Of a DNA stretch of 64,000 nucleotides, positions 33,654 through 45,017 are shown piece by piece; within the stretch, counting starts at the first letter, position 1; every line of letters starts with the position of its first letter. This DNA comes from Actinostola sp. cb2023 (Eukaryota; Cnidaria; Anthozoa; Actiniaria; Actinostolidae). Below the pieces are notes generated by a model that searched no databases, had not been told where the DNA came from, and was given only the letters and a program-made list of their open reading frames with translations. Location: the NCBI GenBank assembly GCA_033675265.1, contig JAUJYZ010000745.1, positions 15,001-79,000 of the forward strand, written 5' to 3'. The position numbers and the translations under genes are program-made.

Positions 33654-35787
33654 TCACTTAGAGGGGATAATCCTGAAAAGCCAGAGGTCCCATTGAAGAG
33701 GGCGGGGCTCCCACGGATCTGGACCCGACTTGGATGGAAACAGAATGACCGACTTGTCGCCCTTGGAACCAAGCTTGAAGGAAGCAACAGCTCTTCGTTG
33801 AAGCACGGGCCACCAATATTTCCTTGGACAGAGCTCCGGTACGACGATGGAAAAGGAACAGTCTTGGGGGAGCAGGAATCTCAACAGTGGGCCCACCAGG
33901 ACAAAAGGAGGGAAGACGAATGCGTTTTCGTAGGGAGCTATGAATTGAGAAAAAACGTTTGTTCCCGACGACTGACGGCATGGGAAAGGCGAGAAAAACC
34001 GTAGAGGGCGCCCGGATGGATCGTGGCGAACATTAGATGGCAGAGCCATCAGATCGATAGTGTGGGGTCCAAAAGTTTGATCAATCAGTTTCCAAGATGG
34101 GTCACTTAGCTTAGCATCGAGATCGGAGAGGACACGGGATGGACTGTCAGCAGGGTTGTTCCTAGAAGGCACGTAAGACAGGATAAACCAAGGTTCCTGG
34201 ATGCACAGAACTGGAAGAGAGACTTCATAGCATCAGAGATGGCGGGACATTTGGAGACTTGCTTGTCCCAGCTTGACACGAGTACCTTATTGTCCACCTG
34301 CACATCAACTCGGGTGTCACGACAGTTATTGACGAGGTTCTCGAGGGTGCGCACAAGGGCTAGGGATTCCTTTGTAGCAATCGGAAACTTACGCTCGTTG
34401 GCATCCCAGTAACCACGAGTCTGGAGGGTAGGTTGTCCACGTTGAAACACGCAGCCACCCCATGCCAACCGTAATTAGAGGCATCTGAAAATAACTGAAC
34501 TTGATAGTGATACTCTGATCTCCAAGGCAAGAACTGTTCCCACGTGTCAAGAAAACGCCAATGGAGGATCTCTTGGCGGAGAGGAAGTGAAAGGGAAATT
34601 TTGCTTGATGAGGAACGACTTGCGCTAGAGATAGCTTTGTAGACAGCATTCGTGAAAAGTTTGGCTGCAGGAACTAGTAATGAAAATGATGTAGTCTTGC
34701 CAGCAAACTTCTGTAGGTTTTTCAAAGACACCGATTTGTGCTTCAAGATGGATTCACGTAGTGTAGCGAATTTAACACGCTTGTCTTGAGGCAAGATGAA
34801 AGCCTGACGCTCTGAATCACAAATGTACCCCAGAAACCGAACCGCGGTGGTCGCCTCCAGGGAGCTTTTCTTAAGACCAATGAAGTATCCTAGCGAAATA
34901 AGAGTGGAGCAGGCGATGAAGGCTGCCATCTCTGCGAGCTGACGGCTGGAGAAAGATGTAGTGAAGGGGCCGTAGGGGAGGCGAAGTTGTCCCACGTGAC
35001 GGTCGTCGATGTACTGGGAACAGGGTACACCCAGGGATCTTATGAAGTGGGTGGCGGCCAACCCAATGTTGTGATACACATAGGCACTTGCCTTCCAGCC
35101 AAAGGGAATAGTAGTGAAGGTGAAATACCAATCCAACCATTGAACGCCGAAGAAGGTAAAACTGCGAGGGTGGAGGCGCACGTGATCGTAACCACTCTTA
35201 TCATCAAAAGTGGAAATGGCCTGGGCCACGTAACGGATAAGATCCGTGATATAATCGAGTGTGAACGGACAGTCTTTAATCCAACAATTAAGGAAGCGTT
35301 CGTCATGGCACATACGAGGTTTAGACGATTCGATTGTGATGGGCATAACTAAATGTGGAGGGCGACAAGCTCCAACTCTTCCCACGATACGAAGGGAACC
35401 ATTGGATACCCTCTCCATGATAGTATGGGAAATAAGGTCTGAGAATGCTCCACACGAAGACGAAGTGGGGAATATCATCTTGGGAGGAGTGTCAAAACAG
35501 TACCTCTTGCCTTGGAATAACCCATCAAAAGGGGCAAAAAACTCGGACACGTCGACACCGTCTGAAATAAAAGAAAGGATCTCGTCCTTCTTGGGGTAGT
35601 GTTGCAGAACATGTCGCCACTGTGGCAGGCAAGAGCTGAGATTCCCCGCGATAAACGAGTCTGGGTCTCGAAAACGAAGCATGTGGACTGAGGCGTGGGT
35701 TTGGCCATTTGCCACCATGGAGACGGACGGGAGTGGTCCGGCCCAGCTAGTGGGGTTGCCCTCCCAGTTGCACCAATCTTCCCTCAC
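33654..35787 (-). CDS. Reverse transcriptase-RNase H, frame-broken
   Basis: The first 475 codons (34360-35787) hold RT motifs: FDDKSGYDH near residue 194, IPFGWKASAYVYHN near 227, and the active-site box QYIDD at 258-262, followed by the connection region. RNase H starts at FSDASNYGW (433-441). The frame then shifts near 34430. WDANERKFPIATKESLAL and VQVDNKVLVSSW continue in a second frame. A second shift near 34200 brings SYVPSRNNPADSPSR and FGPHTIDLMALPSN in a third frame ending at 33654. Upstream, TCTTCTTCCTAG at about 35845 is a good acceptor followed by the open frame, so the RT may be reached by splicing. The shifts may be mutations or sequencing indels. Confidence 0.85.
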
Positions 35788-36255
35788 TCTGAAGTGATGC
35801 GAGGCATCCTCACAAAAATCTGAAAAATCCTTAGTCGAAATCTAGGAAGAAGAGGGAAGGTAAATTAGGATGGGATCCTATATGGGAGAGGGCACTAGAA
35901 AGGAAACTCCCCACTAGCTAAGCCGGACCAGGAACCCGCCCGAAGGCAAGTTATAGGGTTGGTATTTAGTTTACCCTTCTGGTCACGGCTAAGAAGTGGG
36001 AAATAAACGAGGAATTATAAATGGAATCAAGGGACAAAAGAAACGAGTCTCACACAAACAAGTTTATTGCATGTCGTACCTACTGGATGACATGATAATA
36101 AGTAGCACGCTACAAGCAAAAATATAAGGACCAAAGACAATAGATACTTTATCGTGCTCACTCAGTAGTAACTCAGTATTAAACCGTATGAAAAAAACAA
36201 CAACACAGACCTAGGAAGAGAACGATTGCACCTTAATTACAACTTCTTGGTCTGA

Positions 36256-38770
36256 CTAATTACGCTCCTGTTTATTCCTGCTGCAATTCCTGGCTATATG
36301 GCCTTTACGGCCGCAATTGTAGCATGTGGGTCCGCCACGCTGCTGACCACGCCAGTAAGGGGCGGCCTGGCTCCTTGCATCTTGGAGACGAGGAATCCAG
36401 GGGGGTGCACAAGATTTTAGCGCTTTTTGAATCTCCTTCGAGATTGCCACCTCCTCCTGTGCTCCCAGCAACTTCAGCAGCAGCGGCTGCAAGGAAGGAC
36501 TGGCCAGCAAAGAGCGGGTTTGCCGCAATATGATGCCGTACCGGGAGGCATCATTGCACGCTTTCTCTCTGGAAACATCCACCAGGTGTTCTAAGGCCGC
36601 TACAGTGGCATGCGGATCAAATAAAGCCTGTGGGCGGGACAAAAGCTCCCTTAAATGACGAAGGGAGCTGTCCACGGATCCAGAGTCTTGAAGTTGACGC
36701 AATGCAGCTACTTCTTTTTTCAGATCATCAAGCTAAAAGGAACATAATACCCCCGTTAATAAGCAGCTTAAAAGCTAGGCCATTCGCTGCATAATCGCAT
36801 CCTCGCACGGGATGTTAACTAATTGCCAGTAAATATTCAGGACATGTGAGTAGTTAGCGTTACCTGACTTCCGTTTGGGAAATAAATCTAGTCAAATTTA
36901 CGCGGACGACAAGGCTGACTCCTAGCTCGATCGCTTTTAACACCGGCACATAGCCTTGCCAACCTCCCTGCACACGGTGCTATTCTCTCCCCTTCGGTAT
37001 GGAAATGTCTCTGCCGACACACGGCGTCTCTGCCGACACACGGCTGCCGACACACGGCTGCCGACACACGGCTGCCGACACACGGCTGCCGACACACGGC
37101 GTCTCTGCCGACACACGGGCGTCTCTGCCGACACACGGCGTCTCTGCCGACACACGGCGTCTCTGCCGACACACGGCGTCTCTGCCGACACACGGCGTCT
37201 CTGCCGACACACGGCGTCTCTGCCGACACACGGCGTCTCTGCCGACACACGGCGTCTCTGCCGACACACGACTGCCGACACACGGCTACTGACATACGGC
37301 GTCAAGTAAATAAATAAATAAATAAATAGATAAATAAATAGATAAATAAATAGATAAATAGATAAATAAATAGATAATAAATAGATAAATAGATAAAAAT
37401 AGATAAATAGATAAATAGATAAATAGATAAATAGATAAATAAATAAATAAATAAATAAATAAACAAACAAACAAATAAATAAATAAATAGAGAAATAAAT
37501 AAAATTAAAACTGAGATAAATAGATGGGTAAGAAAATAAATAAATAAATAATAATAATAGTGTTTTTTTTAAATTTAATTTTTATTATTTTATGTTTTAT
37601 ATAGCGTAGAAATTCACAGGCCAGCTCAAATACGCTTTACAATCACAAGTACTAAAAATACCTAAAAACAAAAAAAAAATTCCTATAAATTAAAAACTAA
37701 CTAAATAGATAAATAATATAGAAAACTTCCCCTAGTACTGCAGAGGAGGCAGTGATGCCTACAGCATACCAGAACTAGCCGACACAAAGTTTACTGACCG
37801 AAAACTGACAGACGACATACGTACAAAAAGACGCTAATATGTAGGACAAAGGTATCCCAAAAGTAAAAAAGTAATTAAGCGAAACAAAAGGGGGCGGATG
37901 ACTACTAACAAAGGGAAGAAAAAGCGCGCTAACGAAGGAAGCAAACTGAGAAACGGTATTTCCCGGAGGAATAAAGGGACGCCACAAAATGCTAAACTAA
38001 GCAAAAATGCAAGAACGCTAAGAAAATACGGCCCCGAAAATACGTATAGCGACGAAAGACGACGGGGGGAAAAAAAACACACAAAAAAAAAAACACAACC
38101 ATAAAACTAAAGGACTCAGACCCCGAAGCCAAAATGACGAGATAAAGCCTAAGTAACGTTCGCAAAACAGTTAATATATGCTAACTGTGTGAGACGCGCG
38201 TAGATAGATAACATACAATACTACTACTACTACTGCTACTAAGTATTACTACTACTAAGAAGCGACGCGAAAGGGCAAGGGTTAACTAACGAATGAACGA
38301 GCAAGAAAGATAAGTACCTCATTCAGGTTATTGACTGGTTCTGGTTGAATATCACCGGCTTGAGGTACAGCAACTGGAGCCGGTGCAGCGGCTTGAGGTA
38401 CAGCAACTGGAGCCGGTGCAGCGGCTTGAGGTACAGCAACTGGAGCCGGTGCAGCAGCTTGAGGTACAGCAACTGGAGCCGGTGCAGCGGCTTGAGGTAC
38501 AGCAACTGGAGCCGGTGCAGCGGCTTGAGGTACAGCAACTGGAGCCGGTGCAGCGGCTTGAGGTACAGCAACTGGAGCCGGTGCAGCGGCTTGAGGTACA
38601 GCAACTGGAGCCGGTGCAGCGGCTTGAGGTACAGCAACTGGAGCCGGTGCAGCGGCTTGAGGTACAGCAACTGGAAGTGCAGCGGCTTGAGGTACAGCAA
38701 CTGCAGGAACGTTCTGTGCTTGTTGTAGACCTGCTAAGTCTTGAGGATTGGGGTTCTGAGGAGCAGCCAT
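36256..38770 (-). CDS. Gag-like protein with intron
   Basis: Exon 1 (38318-38770, ATG at 38768-38770) begins MAAPQNPNPQDLAGLQQ and then has about ten 11-residue repeats of the type PQAAAPAPVAV. It ends at a strong donor GAG|GTACTT in phase 0. Exon 2 (36256-36732) follows CCTTTTAG and opens LDDLKKEVAALRQLQD, a short helix. It ends with a CCHC knuckle, CYNCGRKGHIARNC, a nucleic-acid-binding feature of Gag proteins. Joined in phase 0 this gives about 309 residues. Intron 36733-38317 (1.6 kb) contains a GC-rich minisatellite and an AT-rich microsatellite. Splicing is inferred from consensus sites and matching phase. Introns have been reported in other tyrosine-recombinase retroelements. Confidence 0.7.
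37009..37295 (+). repeat. 14/19-bp minisatellite in the Gag intron
   Basis: Core CTGCCGACACACGG repeated about 15 times, with or without a CGTCT spacer. The translations on both strands are repeat artefacts. Confidence 0.95.
37300..37560 (+). repeat. (TAAA/TAGA)n microsatellite in the Gag intron
   Basis: Mixed TAAATAAA and TAAATAGA repeats. Confidence 0.95.
38356..38690 (-). repeat. 33-bp coding minisatellite in Gag exon 1
   Basis: About ten 33-bp units keep the Gag frame and encode a Pro/Ala/Val repeat. A shorter variant lies at the 38665-38690 end. Confidence 0.9.
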
Positions 38771-38812
38771 ATCTTCGAAAAATAGGCTTCGGCGACGCCA
38801 GAAACAACCAAA

Positions 38813-39000
38813 GAAAGTAGTTTTGAGTGTTGCCCGATGGAGTACTCGTGAAAATGCCCCGAAATTAGGGATTGCAGTCCTTAAATACGCGGGTAAGGGG
38901 ACGTGGCGATGTGAAGTATCCAAAACAGATAATTCCCAAGCGAGAGCAGCCTCATTAATCGCGCCCGCTTGTATTTCGCGGGGTTTTTAGCAGTGAAAAT
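38813..39000 (-). repeat. Retrotransposon terminal repeat A1 (188 bp)
   Basis: Nearly identical to A2 at 31673-31860; starts GAAAGTAGTTTT and ends AGCAGTGAAAAT on the plus strand. It is the 5' end of the element on the minus strand and probably holds the promoter. Confidence 0.9.
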
Positions 39001-39865
39001 AGTCTAAGAGAACACTCCACATGTTCACAATGCGCTTTACAACCTAAGGAGGGCTTTTGGGGGCTCACCTATGAAAGACGCCCATGGCAGCGGAGCAGCT
39101 CACAATCATAAGGAGTTAGTACGCTACTATGTTTTGCCTCCAATTTTAAATATGCCGTTGAATGCGACTTTAATTTTGCTAATAAGAAGTACAAAGATGT
39201 CTAAATAAGGTCGAAACTGCAGTATTCTACAAGGGCGTTGATTTACAATCAGTCATCATACATTTGCTTTCTTCTATTGTTAACGCCAGTAAAGGTTGCA
39301 TCATCTCATCCCTTAGAGAATCGAAAATAGTGCCACATTCTGTACTGAGAATCTTTGGAATATATAAGACAACGAAAACAAATATTATTGAATGGAAGTT
39401 ATAAAGCGTTCATTCTGTTTGAGAGTCACTTTATAGTCCATTGGGAAAAGACAACTTATTTTAGTTGGTTTCTAGTACGAATAATCGTAAGGTCCGCAAG
39501 AACATGCACTGAGTTGTGTAGACATTTACGTGCAGATTTGTTAAACAATCCACTTTAGAAAAGAGTTCAAATGAGATATCAAGTTTCTCGTCAATCAGTA
39601 GTGTTTAGCATATATATGCCTGCAAGGACAGGTATACGCAAAATGAAGCTGAGTTAAGACATGGATTCATCCCAGTCAAAGACGGTTGGTTTGAACTCTT
39701 TTAAAATAAATAAATAAATTTAAAATATCTGCCCGCCTTTGCTTTCATGAATCAAAAACGATTTTAGTTAAGAAACGTCCCTCGTTTACTAGAAAAAAGC
39801 TTTCTTGTAAGTAATATTACCAGAACGAAACTGAAAGCAGACGACTTCAGTCCTTGGCACAAAAA

Positions 39866-40560
39866 ATTTTGCGCACTTTGCATGGGCTATAGTACATAGA
39901 ATATCGTCATTTTGGACCATTTTTGCGCACTTTGCATGGGCTATAGTCCGTGGAAAATCTTCCGCATTTTGGACCATTTTGCGCACTTTGCATGGGGCAT
40001 AGTCCGTGGAAAATCGTCATTTTGGGCCATTTTTGCGCACTGTGCATGATTGTGTGCACTGTGCATGATATATAGTCTGTGGAAAATTATCATTTTAGGC
40101 CATTTTTGCGTATACGTACTTTGCATTGAGCCATTTTTTGCGCACTTTGCATGGGCTATAGTCCGTGGTAAATCGTTAGTTTGGGCCATTTTTGCGCTTC
40201 TTGCATGGGCTATAGTCCTTGGAAAATCGTTATTTTGGGCCATTTTTGCGCACTTTTCAAGGGCTATATATAGTCCTTGGAAAATCGTCATTTTGGGCAA
40301 TTTTTGCGAACTTTGCATGGTCAGTAGTCCTTGGAAAACCGTCATTTTGGGCCATTTTTTGCGGACTTTGCATGGGTTATAGTCCGTGAAAAGTCGTTAT
40401 TTTGGGCCATTTTTGCGCTTCTTGCATGGGATATAGTCCTTTGAAAATTGTCATTTTGGGCCATTTTTGCGCACTTTGCATGATCTGTAGTCCCTGGCCA
40501 TGAAAAACCGTCATTTTGAGCAATTTGTGAGCATTTTGCATGGGCTGTAGTCCATCAAAT
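39866..40560 (+). repeat. GGGCTATA tandem array between copies D and E
   Basis: The longest of these arrays, about twelve units of 50-60 bp with small insertions. Confidence 0.9.
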
Positions 40561-41120
40561 ATCGTCATCTTTAATAGCATCGGATGTTAATATTTGTATT
40601 TTCAAATTAAAGTTATCGGATCCCTAAACAGACATGTTCTACAAACCAGCAATCACTTGCAAAATGCTCGACACTCCCTACAAAAAACAGCATGGAATAC
40701 CATAAATAAGTTTTACGATTTGATTAATATTCTTTTCAATGAAATATCCCCTCTCCCCTGATCCAATGTTGTCGAGAAATGCGTACAGTTGTATTTAGCA
40801 ATCATCAAACAACATTGCATAAGGGGGATGGGAGAGGGGAGTGACGAGAAAGAGGTGGTCATATTATCGGTCAAAATGGCCCAGGGGTGTCAAGCATTTT
40901 TGCAAGTGATTGCAGCCAATTTTATGAGAGCGTACTTTAATCATTATTAATATCCTCACTCAAGCAATGTGTATCGAGTTGGAATAATGCAGGGCAAGTA
41001 ATTTAGCACACAAAAGCATCAATTACTTCAATAGTTTATTCATTCAGTATTCTTCGATATATCATATTTCCATATTCAGGTCCCATTTTACATGAATAAT
41101 CAAAGCACGATGTTTTGTCT

Positions 41121-42115
41121 CTACAGAACAAATTGACAACACTTGTATTCATAACGAACTTTAGAACCATTTTTACTACCATTTCTGCGGAGAACAAAAC
41201 TCGACAAAAAGTGTTTAGCAGGACAATTCAAGCGATGTCTGTCCAAATACATGATTGGTGCATTAGAATAGGGTTGCCATTCAGTCTCCATGTTACGGCA
41301 TTTCACGTGAGCATTGTTCATCCTTCCTTGGAGGTTCGCAGTTCTGGATTCCACTATTCGTACTTTTCCTGAAAGAGACTAAGAAAGAATGGGATATTTC
41401 TCGCGAGAAATCGCGAGAGTAGAGTAACATGAAAGCCACCGTAGCCCAACTCATTTATGATATCACACTTTCTAATCAAGAGACGATTGTTTTACAATGA
41501 TTACATTTCTCTTCACACCCACAATCTACGATTGCTTTGGACGAACAAATAGTCACGTACAGTTGGTCCACCGAGTTATTTCCCTTAAACCTTCTTAGCT
41601 AACCCACCCAACGTTTTTCCTGTATCATCGGGACAGCGATTACTGACCTGGTAGTTGCGTTGTGAGCTGGTGATCAATCGCCTTGTGGTGTAGATTGTCT
41701 CTTCAGTTCATTCACCATATTGGTTACTTTGCCAAGGAGTTCACTCAATGTGGATCTCTTCTCAACTTCTGATAAAATAAAAGAAGTCAGATTTGATGTC
41801 TTATCAGTAATGAATAGTAGTTTATTTCCGATGTGGTCAAGGCTTAGCAAGTATGTCCATCATGAGAGGTACAATTACAACTAAAGAATTTCGTGACCAA
41901 AAAAAAACACAATTTGAACAAGACTGACACGTGGAAAGCCGACAACTTTCACTAGCACTGAAATGCATGGCTCTCCCTTGAGTTGAGAGTCGAAAATTCC
42001 TTTTAAGATCTATTAAACGTATCGACTCACCTGCGTCCATGACGTCTAGAGGAGCGCAACAACAGCAACCAAATAGGAAAGAAATAGCGATGAAGAGGAG
42101 TAACGTATGATTCAT
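41121..42115 (-). pseudogene. Tandem copy E of the secreted protein gene, frameshifted
   Basis: Exon 1 42031-42115, exon 2 41648-41768, exon 3 41121-41378. Exon 2 is 121 bp instead of 122: TAGATTGTCTC near 41692 replaces TAGATTTGTCTC. This shifts the frame within the helical segment and prevents the Cys-containing exon 3 from being read correctly. Exons 1 and 3, the splice sites, the TATA box and AATAAA (41035-41040) are otherwise intact, so the loss is recent or a sequencing error. The signal peptide reads FIAISFLFG. Intron 2 is about 270 bp with no inserted element, so it shows the unoccupied state of that intron. Confidence 0.7.
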
Positions 42116-42463
42116 TCTTCTTTGACTTGGCGACTGAAATCTTAGTGCAGAAAGAAAGAAATTAGTACGTATATGATTTCAAATTCAAACAGTAGTTCTA
42201 TTAGAACTCCCAGGCTTCTGTCGACAATTTAAAACTATCATATCGCACTAGTTCACAACCTTCCGAACCACTGTATAATAATCATGTTTATCTTGCCGCC
42301 CTTAGACCGGAGTAGGCTACTGCATGGATTTCAAAGCTGTTCTTGAGCGAACTACACTCTAATTGAACTCATCATCATACTAACCTCACAGATAGAGTGT
42401 TGAACTGGCAGTCTGTTTGCGAAAACTGGAGCTTGTTAAACTCAAACACGCATGGTAGCTCCT

Positions 42464-42469
42464 TTTATA
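42464..42469 (-). promoter_or_regulatory. TATA box, copy E
   Basis: Minus-strand CCTATAAAAGGAG. The non-coding exon donor follows at 42385|42384. Confidence 0.7.
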
Positions 42470-42969
42470 GGACTTCTTCGGCAAATTGCACGTGAAATTG
42501 TACATGAATATTTCAGTTTGTTCAGCACTTGGAGAAAAAAAAACACCATTGCTCATCCAGAATCCCGAGAACTGAAAACCCGTGGAATAAATAAGCTTTC
42601 TCTTGTCCAATGTCAACATTTTTTCGCATGCTCGTTGGTACGTATATATATGCACAGAATTTTGATTGTATCAGTAAGTCATTCATCAAATAATACTAAT
42701 ATATTTGACTTATAGTCTAAGAGAACACTCCACATGTTCGCAATGCGCTTTACAACCTATGGAGGGCTTTTGGGGGCTCACCTATGAAAGACGCCCATGG
42801 CAGCCGAGCAGCTCACAATCATAAGGAGTGTTAGTACGCTACTATGTTTTACCTCCAATTTTAAATATTATGCTGTTGAATGCGACTTTTGCTAATAAGA
42901 AGTACAAAGATGTCTAAATAAGGTCGAAACTGCAGTATTCTACAAGGGATTGATTTACAACAATCAGTC

Positions 42970-44332
42970 ACATGACGAACCGCACAGAATTTAAGGCAAT
43001 TATAGTTGATCGACAGTTGCTAGGATTAATTCAACAGGATTAAGTAAAGGTAGCTATCAACAGCTACGATAATGCATTATCGTCATAATGCATGCTGAGC
43101 ATCGGTCATGAGTCTTTCTCAATCACATTCCCGCGCTTTCTCTACACGACAACATATCGCTCTCTAAAATCTTCCATTTATGGTTTATTTCTGCACGATA
43201 TTGGTTGATTTTGCCCAAATAGAGATATTCCATGTTCAAGCTATCTTTGTTGGTACCCAATGTGATTTGAAATTGCATTTTGACACGAAAGAATTGATAT
43301 ATAATTTGGCGGGAAGAAATGGCTTCTATTTTGTCCTGGAAGCAGCAGAGAAACTTGGCCCGCAAGAACTGTATCGCCGTGAGTATAGAGTTTGTTGTAT
43401 TATCTGGATGCTTCCTTGGGAAGTCTCGATTTGCTTTAATTTTAACAGCTAGAAGTTGTGTTTATTCATTACATGCAGGACCCCTGCCGGTCGATGGTCT
43501 GTGATTCAGTCGAAGACTGTGAACATCACTGAGCAAACTTAAGTTCAGAAGACGCATGAGTCCGTCACTTTATAGACATCGATATCTAATATATAGTGAG
43601 AAAAATCGACATATTTCCAATTTAACTGAAAAGACAACAGCTAATTTCTCAATAATTAAGTAAGAATTATGTCAGAATATGGCATTCTAGTTAATAGAAA
43701 ACCTATAGTCATATAAATACTACGCAATCAGAATTATGAGCTTAGAATTATATCGTTGTTCACAGTTGTAACTGCACTACAGGATCTAAGTAAGTGTATT
43801 TCCAAAAGCAGCGCCCGGTACCAGCTCTACTGAGGAGCGGTTCTTTCACAAATGTAACCAAAGTATGAAATGACAACAAAAGCCCGGCCGTCTTCTCTTT
43901 ACTTTACGTGTTCTTATCCCGGGTGTATCGCCTGATAAGAACGAGCTATCGGGTGTGTCGCCTTTGCTCAGTGAGTGTAAAGAGAATTTAGCCAGAATTT
44001 CGGATGACTTTCGCTTTTAAATTTGATAAAGATAATACTAATTAAGAAAATTCAGCAAAGCAAAATCAAATCAATCGCTGTTTTCTTGTCGATTTCATAA
44101 GTCGACAACAATATAATTTTTGTACAACGGAATTCGGTTTCGTAATAATTTATTATAACGAGAAACATGAATGCTCTGTGATGAGTTATAAACATGTTCA
44201 TTATAACAAGCCGCTAGGAAGGTGATAATTGGATCAGGCTGCGAGTACAATAGAAACCGTGATTCCCTGCTGAGATTTCCACCAACTTTTTAGCGGTGGA
44301 AACGCCCTAGCTAAGCAGTGCGGCTCGCCATG
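42970..44332. mobile_element. 1.36-kb insertion in the unit E spacer
   Basis: The other units read CAATCAGTCATCATACATTT without a break. Here CAATCAGTCA ends at 42969 and CATACATTT resumes at 44333. The insert has imperfect 15-bp inverted ends (CATGACGAACCGCAC and GTGCGGCTCGCCATG). No transposase was recognised. The target duplication cannot be defined. Confidence 0.65.
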
Positions 44333-44689
44333 CATACATTTGCTTTCTTCTATTGTTAACGCTAGTAAAGGTTGCATCATATCATCCCTTAGAGAATCGA
44401 AAATAGTGCCACATTCTATACTGAGAATCTTTGGAATATATAAGGCAACGAAAACAACTATTATTGAATGGAAGTTATATAACGTTAATTGGTTTCTAGT
44501 ACGAATAATCGCCAAGGGACGGCATGCACTGAGTTGTGTGATTTACGTGCAGATCTGTTAAACAAGAGTTAAATTGAGATATAGTTTCTCGTCAATAGTG
44601 GCAAGGTATATGCAAATATTAAGCTGATAACTTAGAGCTAGTTAAGGTATGGATTCATCCCAGTCAAAGACAGTTGGTTAAACTCTTTT

Positions 44690-45008
44690 CATTCTCGTAC
44701 CCAGACCCTTCTCAGCTTTCTAACGAAAAATCGAAGGCTCTGGTAAGAGACAAACCGGAAGACCCAGATTCTAGGTCGTCAGATATGCGCATGCTCAATA
44801 TTTTCGAACTTAACTGAAATGTAGATGAAGTTATTTTGTTAGAGCATCAGCGAGAACTTCGCTGAAGTCCGCCATTTTGTCAATGGAAGTTAGAAAATAT
44901 TCACTCATGCGCATATCAGACGACCTAGAATCTGGGTCTTCCGGGTTGTCTCTTACCAGACAGTTCGATTTTTCGTTAGAAAGCTGAGAAGGGTCTGGGT
45001 CGAGAATG
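44690..45008. mobile_element. 319-bp inverted-repeat element, 9-bp duplication
   Basis: Starts CATTCTCGTACCCAGACCCT and ends in the complement, with arms of about 110 bp. It is flanked by AACTCTTTT on both sides (44681-44689, 45009-45017). Unit A keeps the unfilled site near 21918-21930 (GTTAAACTCTTTTAAG). The 9-bp duplication suggests a Mutator-like family. Confidence 0.85.
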
Positions 45009-45017
45009 AACTCTTTT

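Larger units (their letters stand above)
31522..39000 (-). mobile_element. Ngaro/PAT-like tyrosine-recombinase retrotransposon, 7,479 bp
   Basis: Reads 5' to 3' on the minus strand as A1 (38813-39000, 188 bp), Gag-like, RT/RNase H, tyrosine recombinase, B1 (31861-31937, 77 bp), A2 (31673-31860), B2 (31522-31598). This split direct-repeat order is diagnostic of Ngaro/PAT-type elements. There is no target duplication. AGT stands at each junction (31522-31524, 39001-39003) and once more at the B1-A2 junction (31861-31863). The unoccupied site survives in unit C at 27962-27964 with the same flanks (GGGCGTTCTTAT and CTAAGAGAACAC). Spacer 31599-31672 between A2 and B2 holds GGCGTCGCCGAAG, complementary to CTTCGGCGACGCC at 38787-38799 just inside A1. 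Several coding frames are shifted, so autonomy is doubtful. Confidence 0.9.

Noticed and set aside
36888..37470. Cys-rich repetitive frames on both strands near 37 kb
   Set aside because: They come from the CTGCCGACACACGG minisatellite in the Gag intron. All frames are open because of periodicity.
38282..38923. Gag start at the upstream codons before 38770
   Set aside because: The upstream part lies in terminal repeat A1. The ATG at 38770 opens the protein just inside the repeat.
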